Shown here: piece after piece, positions 51,609-63,501 of the stretch
Layout of the letters: every line of letters starts with the position of its first letter
Position numbering within the stretch: the first letter of the stretch is position 1
Source of the DNA: Anoplolepis gracilipes
Taxonomy: Eukaryota; Arthropoda; Insecta; Hymenoptera; Formicidae
Length of the DNA: 64,000 nucleotides
Assembly: GCF_047496725.1 (NCBI RefSeq)
Contig: NC_132978.1
Span: 8,343,001 to 8,407,000, forward strand
Direction of reading: 5' to 3'
Translations under genes and position numbers: made by a program
Notes under the pieces: model-generated
What the model was told of the DNA's origin: nothing
Databases searched by the model: none
Seen by the model: the letters and a program-made list of their open reading frames with translations, nothing else

Positions 51609-52760
51609 TTATCCAAAAAGGTCCTTGATTTTTTCCGCGACGTCTTTGGCATTTTCCTTGACATCTTTTGTTTTATCTGCGATCTTGTTGCCGATTTTCC
51701 CAACGTCTTCCTTAATGCTTCCTCCTAATCCCTCGAAGAAGATCTTGGCATATTTCGTTAGATCCGTAATGACTTTTTCTGCTTGACGTGTGATTTCTTC
51801 AGCAGCATTTTTCATTTTCTGAAAGTACTTTTTTCCTTTCTCCTTGGCATCCTCTAATCCATCTTTCACTTTTTCACCGATGTTCTTGAAATTATCTTTT
51901 AATTTGTTCTTGATTTCATAAATTTTTTTAATAACTTCGTTAAGTTTGTCAACAAATATTTCAGCCGCTTTCGTGAAAGAAAATAATTTTTCTTCAAATT
52001 TATCCAATTTTTCATTTAGCTCTTCAGGTAAATCTTTTAACTTCTCGAATTCTTTCTTTAGGCTGTCTTCAAATTTTTCTTTCAACCATTCTTGCAGTTC
52101 TTTCAATTTTTTGGTATTCTCCACAACAACATTTAAAATTTTTCCCTTTAGCTTATTTGCAATTTCCTTCAACTTCTCTTTTAACTTTTCTACTAACTCC
52201 TTCAAACTCTTTTTTAGCTCCTCCAAACTCTTTTTTAGCTCCTCCAAACGATCCTTTAACTTCTTCACCAATCCTCCAATACGTTTTTCAAATTCCTCTT
52301 CACCTAATTTATAGAGCTCATTTATCTCCTTAAGAATATTAGAGATATCTTCTATAAGCTCAGCACTGGGTAAGCGACTTTTGATCACCTCTTTGATAAC
52401 TTTAATCACTAGTTCCTTTAGCTTTTTTATCAATTTTTGGTCAGTGAGTTTTTGAATGACATCATTAACATCTGGAACTTCATCAGTCGAGGCAAATAGT
52501 TTAGGCACCTCAACTTCGAATTTCTCGATTTCTACATTTACATCTGGGAATGTATCTTTTAACCAATCCTTAATTTTATTTTCCGTAGAATTTTCAAGCC
52601 CTTCTATGGTTTCTCGTTGTCTCTTTAGAAAGTTTTCTAGCTCAGATTGAAATTCCTCTGATGTTGGGAGGGCCTAACAAGCAATTAATAAAATAAAAAC
52701 AATTATTCATATTGCATGATATAGAATAAAGCATTATATATATATATATATATATAACAT

Positions 52761-52804
<44 letters not shown>

Positions 52805-52807
52805 CAT

Positions 52808-52862
<55 letters not shown>

Positions 52863-53319
52863 TAAATATGTTGTATATTTATTATATTGTAATCATAGGT
52901 TATATATTAAATCCTAAATATAATCAGCAAAAAAGAATAATATATTAAATATTATAAATATAACGCATTAAGTATTACTTAAAGCATTAAAATTACATTT
53001 TTTATATTAAGAAAATATATTAGTTGCACGTTTAAATTCAAAATTTGAAAGTCCAAAATTTATTTGTTAATTTTTAATCATAATTTTTGTTTACATTATA
53101 TTGTTTTCATGTGTACATATACCATAATTGGCGATCAATAGAGTTTAGTTTGCCTTTAACATTTTGCAACATTTGGTGTACTTAGCAATTGTTATTTAAT
53201 CGACTATGAATTTCGCTATTTTTTAAAATATTCCTTGAACAAGCCTTTGAATAATAACTTACCTGGCTCATGTAGCCCAGAATCGCCAGCACGGTCACTA
53301 GAAGACCAACGCGCGCCAT
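51609..53319 (-). CDS. Secreted Lys/Glu-rich amphipathic-helix protein, 373 aa
   Basis: Exon 1 is 53319-53263 and exon 2 is 52673-51609 on the minus strand (1122 nt, phase 0, donor CAG/GTAAGT, acceptor TTGTTAG). Exon 1 is exactly a signal peptide (MARVGLLVTVLAILGYMSQ). The mature chain has no Cys and is dominated by Lys, Glu, Leu and Ile in 7/11-residue periodicity, with runs such as LKKSLEELKKSLKELVEKLK around residues 165-185. A C-terminal ADKTKDVKENAKDVAEKIKD segment recalls LEA-type 11-mers. Predicted as long amphipathic helices, it resembles exchangeable apolipoproteins or coiled-coil silks in pattern only, and I cannot assign a family. The neighbouring apoLp-III-like gene on the same strand makes a lipid-binding role a reasonable guess. 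A TATA box precedes it. A coding-like fragment in another frame follows the stop. Confidence 0.85.
52736..52861. repeat. (TA)n microsatellite array in intron
   Basis: Three TA tracts separated by AACATTATAT units, in the intron of the Lys/Glu-rich gene. Confidence 0.93.
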
Positions 53320-53420
53320 TGTAGTTTGGATAAAATTTGTGTGATTCGAAGAGATAGAAGGTTTAGCTTCAAGAAAGAGACCAGTACTGATCTACAGGAA
53401 CAATTTCTGAAATGAATACG

Positions 53421-53428
53421 CTTATATA
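53421..53428 (-). promoter_or_regulatory. TATA box of the Lys/Glu-rich secreted gene
   Basis: TATATAAG on the minus strand about 105 bp upstream of the ATG. Confidence 0.65.
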
Positions 53429-53429
53429 T

Positions 53430-56400
53430 TAACCAAAATTTGTTTAGTATGTCTGCAAAATGTTCAAGACTTCATTCTAGCTCTCATTTGCCAACATATT
53501 ATTTGATGTGGCACACCTGCGCTAACTTTGTTAAATAATGTTCTTACGTACATGATAACGATATATGATGAATTAAAATGATTAATCATTGATTCGGCAA
53601 AATCCAGATGTCATAACGCCTGACATAATAATATTTTTTTATACTAAAGAAAAACATGATAGATATATTTTTAATCTTTTAATTATATGCAAAGAAAAGA
53701 ACAGATAAACAAATGTACTATAAATAACTTACTTTACTTATTTTTTTATTTGATAATGCATATTTATTCTAACTTTAATTATTACTTATCATATTAATAA
53801 ATTTCAGGGTTTGTGTAAAATTTAGAAGATATTTATATCAGAACCGTGAGTATAAATTTATTATTATTATTGTTTTTTAATCAGTAAGATTGAATTTTTA
53901 CATTACAATATGAATATAAATTTCATAAAGCACGATCAATTAAATATCAAAAAGTATATATTTTTTATTCTTATAATACAATTATATCATATATAATAAT
54001 CAATTATTATATATAATAATTATATATAAATTTATGTGTCTAAGGTATTTTGATCGATTTTTCTTATCATTTTTTTCGTATCATTTTGCATCGTAGAGAG
54101 AAACAGAGGTAACACTTGTGGTACACATGATAAATTTCACGTATATTCAATCGCAATTAATTTCTGCGAAAAATTTATTGTTAATAAATCACAGATCTTT
54201 TTGATATTTTTTTGTGCTACAATGACATTCGCTTCAAGTTATCTTATAGTTTTACAGCTTAAATAAAAATTATTTAGTAAGATTATGTAGAAAATATTAA
54301 AGTTTTGATTTCTTTTGCTTCATTAATTGTAATAATGAAATGAGAAAGAGAGAGAAAGAGCGAGAGAGAGAGAGAGAGAGACAGAAATTATCAAAAATGT
54401 TTTATTATATAATATAAATAATATTTTGAAATAACGTATTATTTATTACTTTTCAAAACCTATAGATTATACAGAATAAACTTATTTAAATTTACAAATA
54501 CATTATATATGTGTTAATTAAAGTTTTTTAATAATAGATTATTTTATAATTGAAAAACTAAAATGAATAATATGGTTGAATGTTAGTTTTGGCAAAATGT
54601 ACACATTTAAACATAGTAAAAAAATAGCATGGCTTATTTATTATTTTTCTGAAAAAATATCATTTTTAATATTTCTAATATTAGTTTGTTTTGCATCTTA
54701 AAATATTATCACAGATATTTTGTGATAAAATTATTTTTGGAGGGATTCTCTTATTTTGTTTCATGACGAACTAATAATGTAAGTAAAGAAAAATCAAAAT
54801 TTATTTTTTTTGTTTTATTCTAATATCCCAGCATGCTCAAAATTTCTACTATGATCTGTTGAAGAGTATAATTCAATGGACTTTTTTAAAGTTGACAATC
54901 TTTCAGAGTATATGATTTACTAAATTAACGATATATATATAAAGATGATACAATTTATTTTTGTACATTTATTATAAAGATATAATACTAACAATAAGAT
55001 AAGTGGTAATTATTAACGTAAACATCTCTTTTCCTTTTGTCTTTCTTTTTTTCTTTCGTTTCCGATGTCATACCGTTGACTTCGTTACGATAATTCGTCA
55101 GCAAATTTTTTTTACCAGTTTGCTTGCAAAAACGATGAATTAACAATTGCCTAATTAAGTATATGTAACTACATAATATGCATTATTTGTATAAGATAAT
55201 ACATAATTTCTAATATACAAACTTATAATAGTATAGCAACATTATAATAGTATAGTTAATAATAATTATACTTTTATTATTGCACGTTTGAAATAATGTA
55301 TTTTGTATTATTATCCAAATATCTATTTTAGTAAGTAAAATTTTAGTAAATATATACATAATAAGAACAAACTAGTATTCATATTTTTAAATTAATAGAA
55401 AAAAGAATACTTTCAAGATTATATTATAATGCAACCTTCAAATAAATTTATTTCCAATAATATTCTAATAAATTTATCCTAAGTTAATATTAGCTATAAG
55501 ATATAAAACTATATTCTTAGTTATTAAGAGAGAGAAAGCATATATTACCAATTTAATAATTTATATAATTAAAAAAAATAGATATTTTTTTGCATTCTAT
55601 TTATCTATTGTATATGAATTAAGTTGTGAACTCTCTTCTCTTTTTTTCTCTTCTCTAATTTCAAATTTAGGAAAACATGTCAAATGTTCTATTTCTAATA
55701 GATTATTTAATCAATTAATTCTAAGCTCAAAATGAATTACGACGTTTGAACATATAAGTCAAGTTACGATAGATGTATTTTAATTTACTTTTTAATTTAC
55801 TATGATACTATTAAAATAATTGCGACTAAAAATGTTTTATGTATATTTTTCTCACCTACGTCTCTTTAGGGGCGTAAAGGGGGTTATTATTAAAATTCTC
55901 GAATATGAAAATTAATTAATATTAGTCTTGGTAAATACATCAAGTAGAAAAATTCGTGCTCTGTGTGCCAATCAGTTTCGCAGAAAAATTTAATTTTTAC
56001 GAAACCGACGCACAACCATTCGCTTTTAATCGCTCTCTTTCAAAGTAGTTGTTTGTGAAAATATTTTATTTAAAATAATTGCGCATGAATCTTCACATGT
56101 GTCCACTATACAATTCTACTACATTGTGTAAACATGTACGTGTGGCAGGTGTGTAAACATATATGTCACATACGCGCCAATGTTTTTTACAAGTTGCAAA
56201 TGAAGTGTTTCCATTATTTAATTAAAAATTCCTGCAAGTGTTTCAGTACAAATAAAAAGAAATTAGCAATGTTAAAAATTAGCTGTTTTACACACAATGT
56301 AAATCGTGAAATATTAAGAGTAATATTAAAAAGAAGAAAACATAACAACATTAAAATAAGATTATGAAAATACTAACACAATTAATTTCAGAATACATCT

Positions 56401-56496
56401 TTATTTAGAATCGATTCGATTACAATTATTTGGTATATACATGTTGATAATTGATAATGATCTAGGACTAGTTATGACATATATAATGTATGAAAT
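53430..56496. other. Intergenic, no gene seen
   Basis: AT-rich DNA with a (GA)n tract near 54345-54380. An isolated 77-codon frame at 56134-56367 (+) lacks splice or family support. The end nearest 56496 probably holds the 3' UTR of the Ala-rich gene. Confidence 0.5.
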
Positions 56497-59450
56497 CTAA
56501 TTGGCGTAACGCAGTAGACGAGGACTATTAAGCCTATGGACGCACTCGGGATCTCTGAAGTCCCCGGGTGAGAGATTCCAGACACGTCCAGCGTTACGAA
56601 GAAGGGAAGCGCGCAACTTCGGTCTGAGGAAGTTGAAACTAATCGGACTGGTGGCGTCGAGTACGGTGCCGCACAGGATTGCCTTGTTCCTCAGAGTAAT
56701 CGATATAATGTCACCTGGTGTCAGATAGTCGTGGCCTAGTGCGCCGATGATTTGTGCTCTGGGCAAGACGAAATTGAGACCGCCCGAGGAGACACTGCTG
56801 GCTGAGCTAGCTGCGGCGGCATTTCCGGAAGCTGCGGACGATGCGGCGGCCGTCGCGGCACCCGACGAAGGGTACCTTGCAGAAGGGTACCTTACAAAAG
56901 GAAGACCAGGGTAAACTTGTGGACGGTTCAGCGGAAGTCTGCCGCCGAGGTTCCAATCGAGTCCTCTGTATGGACTTGACTGGATCAAACCGCCGCCCGA
57001 AGAGACCGACGCGCTGCTGGAGGCGGACGCGGCACTCGCAGGTCCTGCAGCGGACAAGATCGGCCTGGGCCTATATCTTAGTGAATATGGCAGGCTGAGT
57101 GGCTGCACTGGACCAGCACTGATTACTGGACTAACGTTCGAAGCTGAAGAGGCGGACGCAGACGCGGACGCGGAAGCGACCGCCGGGGTATTGTCTATTG
57201 AGAGACTTGGTGCAACGACTCCTGGAGAGGCCACGTTCGAGGCGCTCTCGGACACCGTGGTCTCCGAAATGACCGATGATACTGGTTCGAAGACAGGTTC
57301 GCAGGGTTGAACATAGTTTGATACTATTGGTGATGCTGACACTGTCGATGCTGCTGCTGCTGCTGCCGCCGCCGATACCGCTGCTGTGGCTGCCGCGCTT
57401 GCAGCACCGGTAGAGGGAATAATCGGCACTTGCGAGACAATATTTGGTACCGCGGAAATCACTGGTATTTCAGCAACAGAGGCGCTGGCAGATGCCGAAG
57501 AACTCACGGTTTCGATAGGGGCAACAGGTGCTATTGCCGGCGCTATTGCTGGACTGCTGACGGAGCTCGATGCGCTGGCCGTGCTAGTTGCGGTCACCGT
57601 AGCGCTCTGTGGCGCATAACTGCTAAAGTTATTCAGATAAGAAGGTATTTTAGATAGATATGAACCTATGTTAGAACATGATGATAGATATGATGGTAGG
57701 TTGCTCAAATACGAGATCACTTTAGAATAGGCCGTAGACGTGGAGATGCTCTTCACGCCAGTTCTGATTAGATGAGGCATTCCAGATGCGTAATAGCCAT
57801 TGTAAAAGCCACGGAAGGAAGTTAATATTTCCGCCAGCGAATTGCGATAGTCTGGATATGTCACGCCACCATTAGCAGCCGTCGCTGTTGCCGTCGCCGC
57901 CGCTGCCCCCGCTGCCGCTGCCGCTGCCGCCGCTGCAGATGTCGCCGTAGATACTCCATTATCTCCACCAATTCCACCAACATTTTGTTCTCCAAAGTAT
58001 GGAATTATCGATCCGTAACCATGATGTCCGTATAAGTGATGCAATTTTTCTTGTCGAAGCGCGTACAGTCTCTCCCGCAGACCATAATGTAAGTTGAAGA
58101 AGTGTCCGAAAACGTGATGAGCATGTCCCCAAAACAATTCGCGTATAAAGTGATGAATGTCGAAGATGACGCGTACGAGTCGATGAAAAGCGCGAAAAAC
58201 GATGCGGAATGGTACAGCGTCTTTAATTATATCGGGCAAAATCAGCAAATGATGAGGTTCTCTGATGACAGTGCGGAGAAGTCGTAGGGGATGTAGCAAG
58301 ATGTGCAAGATGCCATGGCCGCTGGCGATGACTTCCTCTGTGATCAGTGGTCCCAAGGCAAAACCGGCTCTTAAGCTTCGTACAATATTCAGGAAAAGGT
58401 GGGAGAGCAGTCTGAGTTCGCAGAATAAGTGGTGCACGAGCCGACCTGACACATGCACATGACCGTATCCGACGGCCTCATCTTCGCAAGAGTAAGTATC
58501 GAGATCAGTCAGAGGAACAGATTCCCATAAATTCGACCCCAGAAGATCGCTAGCTACGGCTGCGGCTGCGGCTGCAGCTGCGGATCGTTTCGGTAAATTG
58601 CTAAGTGTTTCGGATTCCGTAGCATTCTGTAAAAAAATAACGCTAATTTTAATCATAGCACGTTTTACTTAACTGTGTTACAAACCAATTATTGTATGTC
58701 AGAAAAATGCAATATTAAATTTAACATTGAAGAATTTTATTATTAATTTTATCATTAATATTCTTTTAATATTCTTTAGCCTCTATCCGAAAAATTACAT
58801 TTTTATTTCTTTTTTGTGTAATTTTTTTTACTATTTAAATATGCAGTTATATATGTTCTAAATAGTTTGCTGAATTTATTGAGTTTTACCTTAAAATTTT
58901 ATATGTATTGTATTGTAAATTATAATGATTAAATACCTGCAGTTCCCGCAATTGTTGCAACCTCATAGTAATATCTTGCTCATCCGCGAGAATAAATGCT
59001 TGGATAAGGTCTTGCATATTCTTGTACAGAGATATATCATCCTAAGGAAAGAGAAAGAAAGAATATTAGATTCATTCTTATTTCAATGTTCTAATTCTCG
59101 TATTTATAATAGTGTATTTTAATTTTTACCTTAGCATCGTCAGTATCGTCATTCGTTTTCGGCTTCTCTTCGTTCTTTCTGTCGGCCTTGTAATTTAACT
59201 GCTTTTCTTCGATCGCCCTTCTATTGTGGACGGTTTGTGATTCTGATAATTCTTCCAACTCCAAAGGATCAGGTTTTGTCACGAGATAAACATCCTCTCC
59301 TCTTTTCTCTCGAATAAACGGTTGTTTCAAATCAAAATTCTCTTGAAAGTGTCCATCTTGAGTGAAGTCTTGAGTAAATGCCGAACTCAAAGACAAGGAT
59401 GCCAGAAAGATGACAGCAAAATTCGCAAATATTTTGCACGTATTCGCCAT
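56497..59450 (-). CDS. Secreted Ala/Ser-rich silk-like protein, 851 aa
   Basis: Exons on the minus strand are 59450-59130, 59041-58937 and 58626-56497 (2556 nt, phase 0 throughout). The signal peptide is MANTCKIFANFAVIFLASLSLSSAF; an in-frame ATG at 59501 would lengthen it by 17 residues. An acidic/basic propeptide-like region with dibasic sites (REKRG, NRR, PKR) follows. Next is a His/Leu/Arg-rich helical block (about 185-350) with two of the few Cys. Then comes a long low-complexity region of poly-Ala and (Ala-Ser)n blocks separated by Pro/Val-rich spacers and Tyr-Leu-Ser repeats. It ends with a compact non-repetitive C-terminal domain of about 90 residues (LNFVLPRAQIIGALGHDYL to the end) containing two Cys. 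This plan resembles silk, cocoon or mucin-like structural proteins with a conserved terminal domain; the function is inferred. The coding G+C is far above that of neighbours. Confidence 0.85.
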
Positions 59451-59523
59451 GATGAGTTTCAATGGGAACTTGATGATTCTAACAGCAATAGGCTGCTTCA
59501 TATACCCTGAAGACTGTTATTAT

Positions 59524-59810
59524 CATATTCAGATTTGGCACGCAGATCGTGATGGAATCAAACAACATTGGAGATTGTTGATCGATAATGATTGATAACT
59601 TAGATACGTGCTGATCCACGTAAGATTGTCCATGATCTCATCTGCAATTTACCTTGTAATCGAGCACGATTTATAATATTTATAATATTGTGATTCAAAA
59701 GATTATTAATGCAGCAGTCTTGGCGCAGTATTCGTGAATAATCATTAAAATCACTTTTCTCTTTTGATCAAATAAAATATATATCAATAATTCGTACGTG
59801 CGAAAATATG

Positions 59811-59830
<20 letters not shown>
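59524..59830 (-). repeat. Upstream repeat unit, copy 1 (promoter-proximal)
   Basis: It lies directly upstream of the Ala/Ser-rich gene and contains a TATA-like TATTATAAATATTATAAAT at 59671-59690 on the minus strand. It is closely matched by copies at 59897-60145 and 61017-61200, with shared runs such as ACTTAGATACGTGCTGATCC and ATTGTCCATGATCTCATC. Confidence 0.85.
59671..59690 (-). promoter_or_regulatory. Putative TATA region of the Ala/Ser-rich gene
   Basis: Two overlapping TATAAAT motifs on the minus strand, about 220 bp upstream of the ATG, inside the triplicated unit. The same motif pair recurs at 59991-60010 and 61163-61182. Confidence 0.45.
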
Positions 59831-59854
<24 letters not shown>

Positions 59855-59896
59855 CACGATCAGAAGAAGAATTGCAAAATATTATTTAGAGAAAAT

Positions 59897-60145
59897 TGTT
59901 GGTCGACAATAATTGATAACTTAGATACGTGCTGATCCATGTGAGATTGTCCATGATCTCATCCGCAATTTATTTTGTAATCGAGCACGATTTATAATAT
60001 TTATAATATTGTGATTCGAAAGATTATTAATGCAATAATCTTGGCGCAGCATTCGTGAATAATCATTAAAATCACTTTTCTCTTTTGATAACTAAAATAT
60101 ATATCGATACTCCGTACGTGCGAAAATATATACACACACATACAC
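59897..60145 (-). repeat. Upstream repeat unit, copy 2
   Basis: Second copy, matching copy 1 from the TTGTTGGTC segment through the CGTACGTGCGAAAATAT end. It lacks the first 50 bp or so of copy 1. Confidence 0.85.
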
Positions 60146-61016
60146 ATATTTTCTTGATTAATTAACCAGCAAAAGCTTGAATATATTCTATGTGAAACGA
60201 CGGAATAATTTAATAATATCATTCATATGAAAAAGAACAGTGTTTATTCTTCAAATAATAACAGGTATTATTCCTTAAATCAATTTTTAGTTTAAAATTT
60301 TCTATTAGAATAAATAATAAGATTTATATTATACGCAATTTAGGATTTAAAGTAAAGTATTTTGACGCTTTTATAGAGATATCTAAACTATACTATCTTA
60401 TAAAATGTTTTGATATATTTTATTTTTTGTTACATACAAACTATTTCTAATATATCTATTTCTTATACTGTTTATGCAAAAATGCACACTATTTCAATAA
60501 TATTTAAATAAATATTTAAATGCTATATGTGTATATAGAGAATTTATAAATTTCATATAAAAATATATTAATAAAATATATATCTTATAATAATTTTATA
60601 ATTATTTATAATAATTTATATAATTGTGTTCCATGTGATACAAATATTAACAATATATATTATAGAGAAAAAAATTAAATATTATGTAAAACATTATATA
60701 GCAAATTAATAAATATTGTCTATAAAAATTATTCTAATAGGAATTGAGAATTGCATAAAAAACGTTTTTTGTCTATTATAAGTTTGTTATAAATCTGTAA
60801 TATACCATATTAATTTTATATAAAGAAAAATAAAACAATTTATTTAATATATATTAATAATAGTATTTACAATATATAAATTAAGTATTAATATTACACA
60901 ACAAAAATTATTTTCAAGGAATAAGTATTTCTATATATTTCTGGAACATTATGATTTATTTATTCAAATATTAACAATATATAAAATTGTTTCTTATTTA
61001 TGTACTAATATATAGT

Positions 61017-61200
61017 ATATATTCAGATTTGGCACGCAGATCGTGATGGAATCAAACAACATTGGAGATTGTTGGTCAATAATGATTGATAACTTAGATA
61101 CGTGCTGATCCACATGAGATTGTCCATGATCTCATCTACAACTTATCTTGTAATCAAGCACGATTTATAATATTTATAATATTATGATTTGAAAGAATAT
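61017..61200 (-). repeat. Upstream repeat unit, copy 3
   Basis: Third copy. It starts with the same ATTCAGATTTGGCACGCAG as copy 1 and breaks off into a (TA)n tract at 61203. No coding exon follows it, so it looks like a promoter copy without a gene. Confidence 0.85.

Positions 61201-61202
<2 letters not shown>

Positions 61203-61262
<60 letters not shown>
61203..61262. repeat. (TA)n microsatellite
   Basis: TA tract ending repeat copy 3. Confidence 0.95.
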
Positions 61263-61264
<2 letters not shown>

Positions 61265-61938
61265 GTATATAATATTCATAAAAATTTCTATTTACATATT
61301 ATATAATATTTAAAATCATTAATTTCGTAAACGTTATTTCCATGAAATAAAATTCGATTTATAGTTTTGTTATTATGTATATAGCATACATTGCAGGTAA
61401 ATGATATATGATTAAAAAATTCGTACGCGTAAGCGAATTCTCATTCTTCTTCGTGAATAAGAATAAACTCATATTACTTGCACCATGCAATCTCATTGCA
61501 TTTTATTATTTAATTTCATTTTTTTGTATTTTATTTGGATTCAATTTTTTTACTACTATATTTTATTAAGTATTATGTTAAACTTATAAAAATATATATG
61601 AAATATTGCAATAATTTATACGTGATAATGTTAAACAAAATAAATTAAATAATAAATAAAAAGAATTTATTTTTATGTATGTCAAAGAAAATAGAAAAAA
61701 GTAAAAATTGAAATTAAAAATTATGAGAGGATACATTTAATAAAAATACAAGGAAATATGAGAGAAGAGACAAAGGAATATTAAAAATCAGAATCACATA
61801 TTTATTTAAATATTTTTATTTTTTATTTATTTAAATATTATGTACTTGTCACATTTCTGTGAAAGATACAGCTTTATTAGTCGTTTCATGCTTTATAGGT
61901 TTTGCTAGCTCACTTGACAGGCGCACTTTGTAGGTAAT

Positions 61939-63034
61939 TCATAAGCAGGAATTAGAACTTTCAATTTTAGCGGTGAGACCTGTTAAAAGTTTAACAGGCT
62001 GTGATACTTGATCGGTTCTGAAATGAAAATAAATGTTAGCATATATTTGATAAAAATATATTTTTCGTAAACATATATTGTTATTAACTACAAAAATATA
62101 TTATTAATGATATGTGTGAATATTTTACAAATAAATTCTAATAATCCAAACGCAATTTATTTTTTTGTAATTAATATGGAACGAAAATTTTAGAATGCTT
62201 ACGTAGTTGAAGATGGTGAAGATGGCACATGAAGATCAAAATTATAATTCGTAGAAATTGGCACGGGTGGAGGCGGTGGGATCTGAGTATTATACGTATA
62301 AGATTTTCTTTGATGAGGATCCAGCTTGACTACTTCCAAGAACTTGGTGGGCACTTTAGGAGGTACTTCTATGGAAATTGGATATTTTGCTTGCAATTGA
62401 TAGGGGATAGGAGATTTATCGATAACTTGGTAGTTTAATTTAAGTGGTTGATAAACGCAAGGTGTACGCAAGACATTCTCTTCTGTTACGGGCTTTACAG
62501 GTTCCTGTAAATTATTTTACGGATATGTGACCTAATAGTTATAATGTTGTACGTGATTAAAAAAATATGCAAAAATATATCTTAATATTTCTATGTTCAA
62601 ACTATCATAAAAAAAAAGAAGAAATTAAAAGCCATTTTCATTATATTTTTTTTATGACAATAATACAATTAAAATAAAATAATTTAATTTTATATTTTTT
62701 TTGCTATTAGAGACCATTGCTTTGATGTAATGTGATTTATAATACATAAAAATTATATTTCTTTATGTGCAAATTAAATTATACAGCTAAATTATACAGC
62801 TGACACAAGTTATACAATATATACGATAAAATACTAATATGTGTGTACCTCAATTGTAACAGGTAGATAACGTGATAGATGACACGGCTCACCATACGTA
62901 ACTATTTCAACTCCGTTATATGGTAATTTGTAAGATAATACATAAGAAAACCTCAACTGTAAATAGACGCCAATAATGAAGAGATATTGTAATTTGCACA
63001 TTGCCGCCATCATTGCAAGGATCTTACAAGACAT
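61939..63034 (-). CDS. Secreted Pro-rich protein, 188 aa, unknown family
   Basis: Three exons on the minus strand, 63034-62849, 62504-62203 and 62017-61939 (567 nt), with consensus sites (GAG/GTACAC donor, TTTACAG acceptor; AC/GTAAGC donor, TTTTCAG acceptor) and consistent phase. The N-terminus has several Met residues before a hydrophobic core (LQYLFIIGVYL), so the real start may be 63034 or one of the in-frame ATGs up to codon 12. The mature chain is Tyr/Pro/Val-rich, with IPPPPPVPI, a TYNTQ stretch and three Cys (GEPCHLS, RTPCVYQ, NSCL near the end). It looks like a small cuticular or matrix protein, but no family is recognised. A TATA box lies about 80 bp upstream. Confidence 0.75.
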
Positions 63035-63110
63035 AAACTGACATCCAACTTATCGCGCTGCTAATATAGACATGGATTTATCACAGACAAGTATGTCAAT
63101 TACTTCCTGT

Positions 63111-63119
63111 TTTTATAAA
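63111..63119 (-). promoter_or_regulatory. TATA box of the 188-aa secreted gene
   Basis: TTATAAAAA on the minus strand about 80 bp upstream of the ATG at 63034. Confidence 0.6.
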
Positions 63120-63501
63120 ATCAGTAAACTCAATAAACAATAACAAAGTAATAATATTTCTTTACTACGTGTCACAAGATCGGAACTTACCTTTTCTTGA
63201 AAGGTAGAGCAGGCACGTACTTTTCTTTATGCGTGTCTACACATGAAGTTTCTCGCTTCCTGTTTCATTTTAATGCCAAACTTATTTTGTTCATTAAAAA
63301 AATGTCTCACTAACGATAAAAGAATGGACGTTACCTATCCCAATTTCTATTAGAAAATTTAGTATTAAATCTTCTATACAGAATAATTCACTTAAAGAGG
63401 CACCCGTAGTTGCAGAAAAAAAAGCTTTTTTTGCGGAATTTTTTCTGTCGAAACTGTTATGTCACTTATTCTAAAATTTTTACACGGTATCAAGCAACAT
63501 T

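Noticed and set aside
56134..56367. 77-codon Cys/Lys-rich plus-strand frame
   Set aside because: Isolated, AT-driven, no signal peptide, no splice sites, no family resemblance.
57386..58462. Plus-strand frames opposite the Ala/Ser-rich gene
   Set aside because: Antisense shadows of the GC-rich coding exon.
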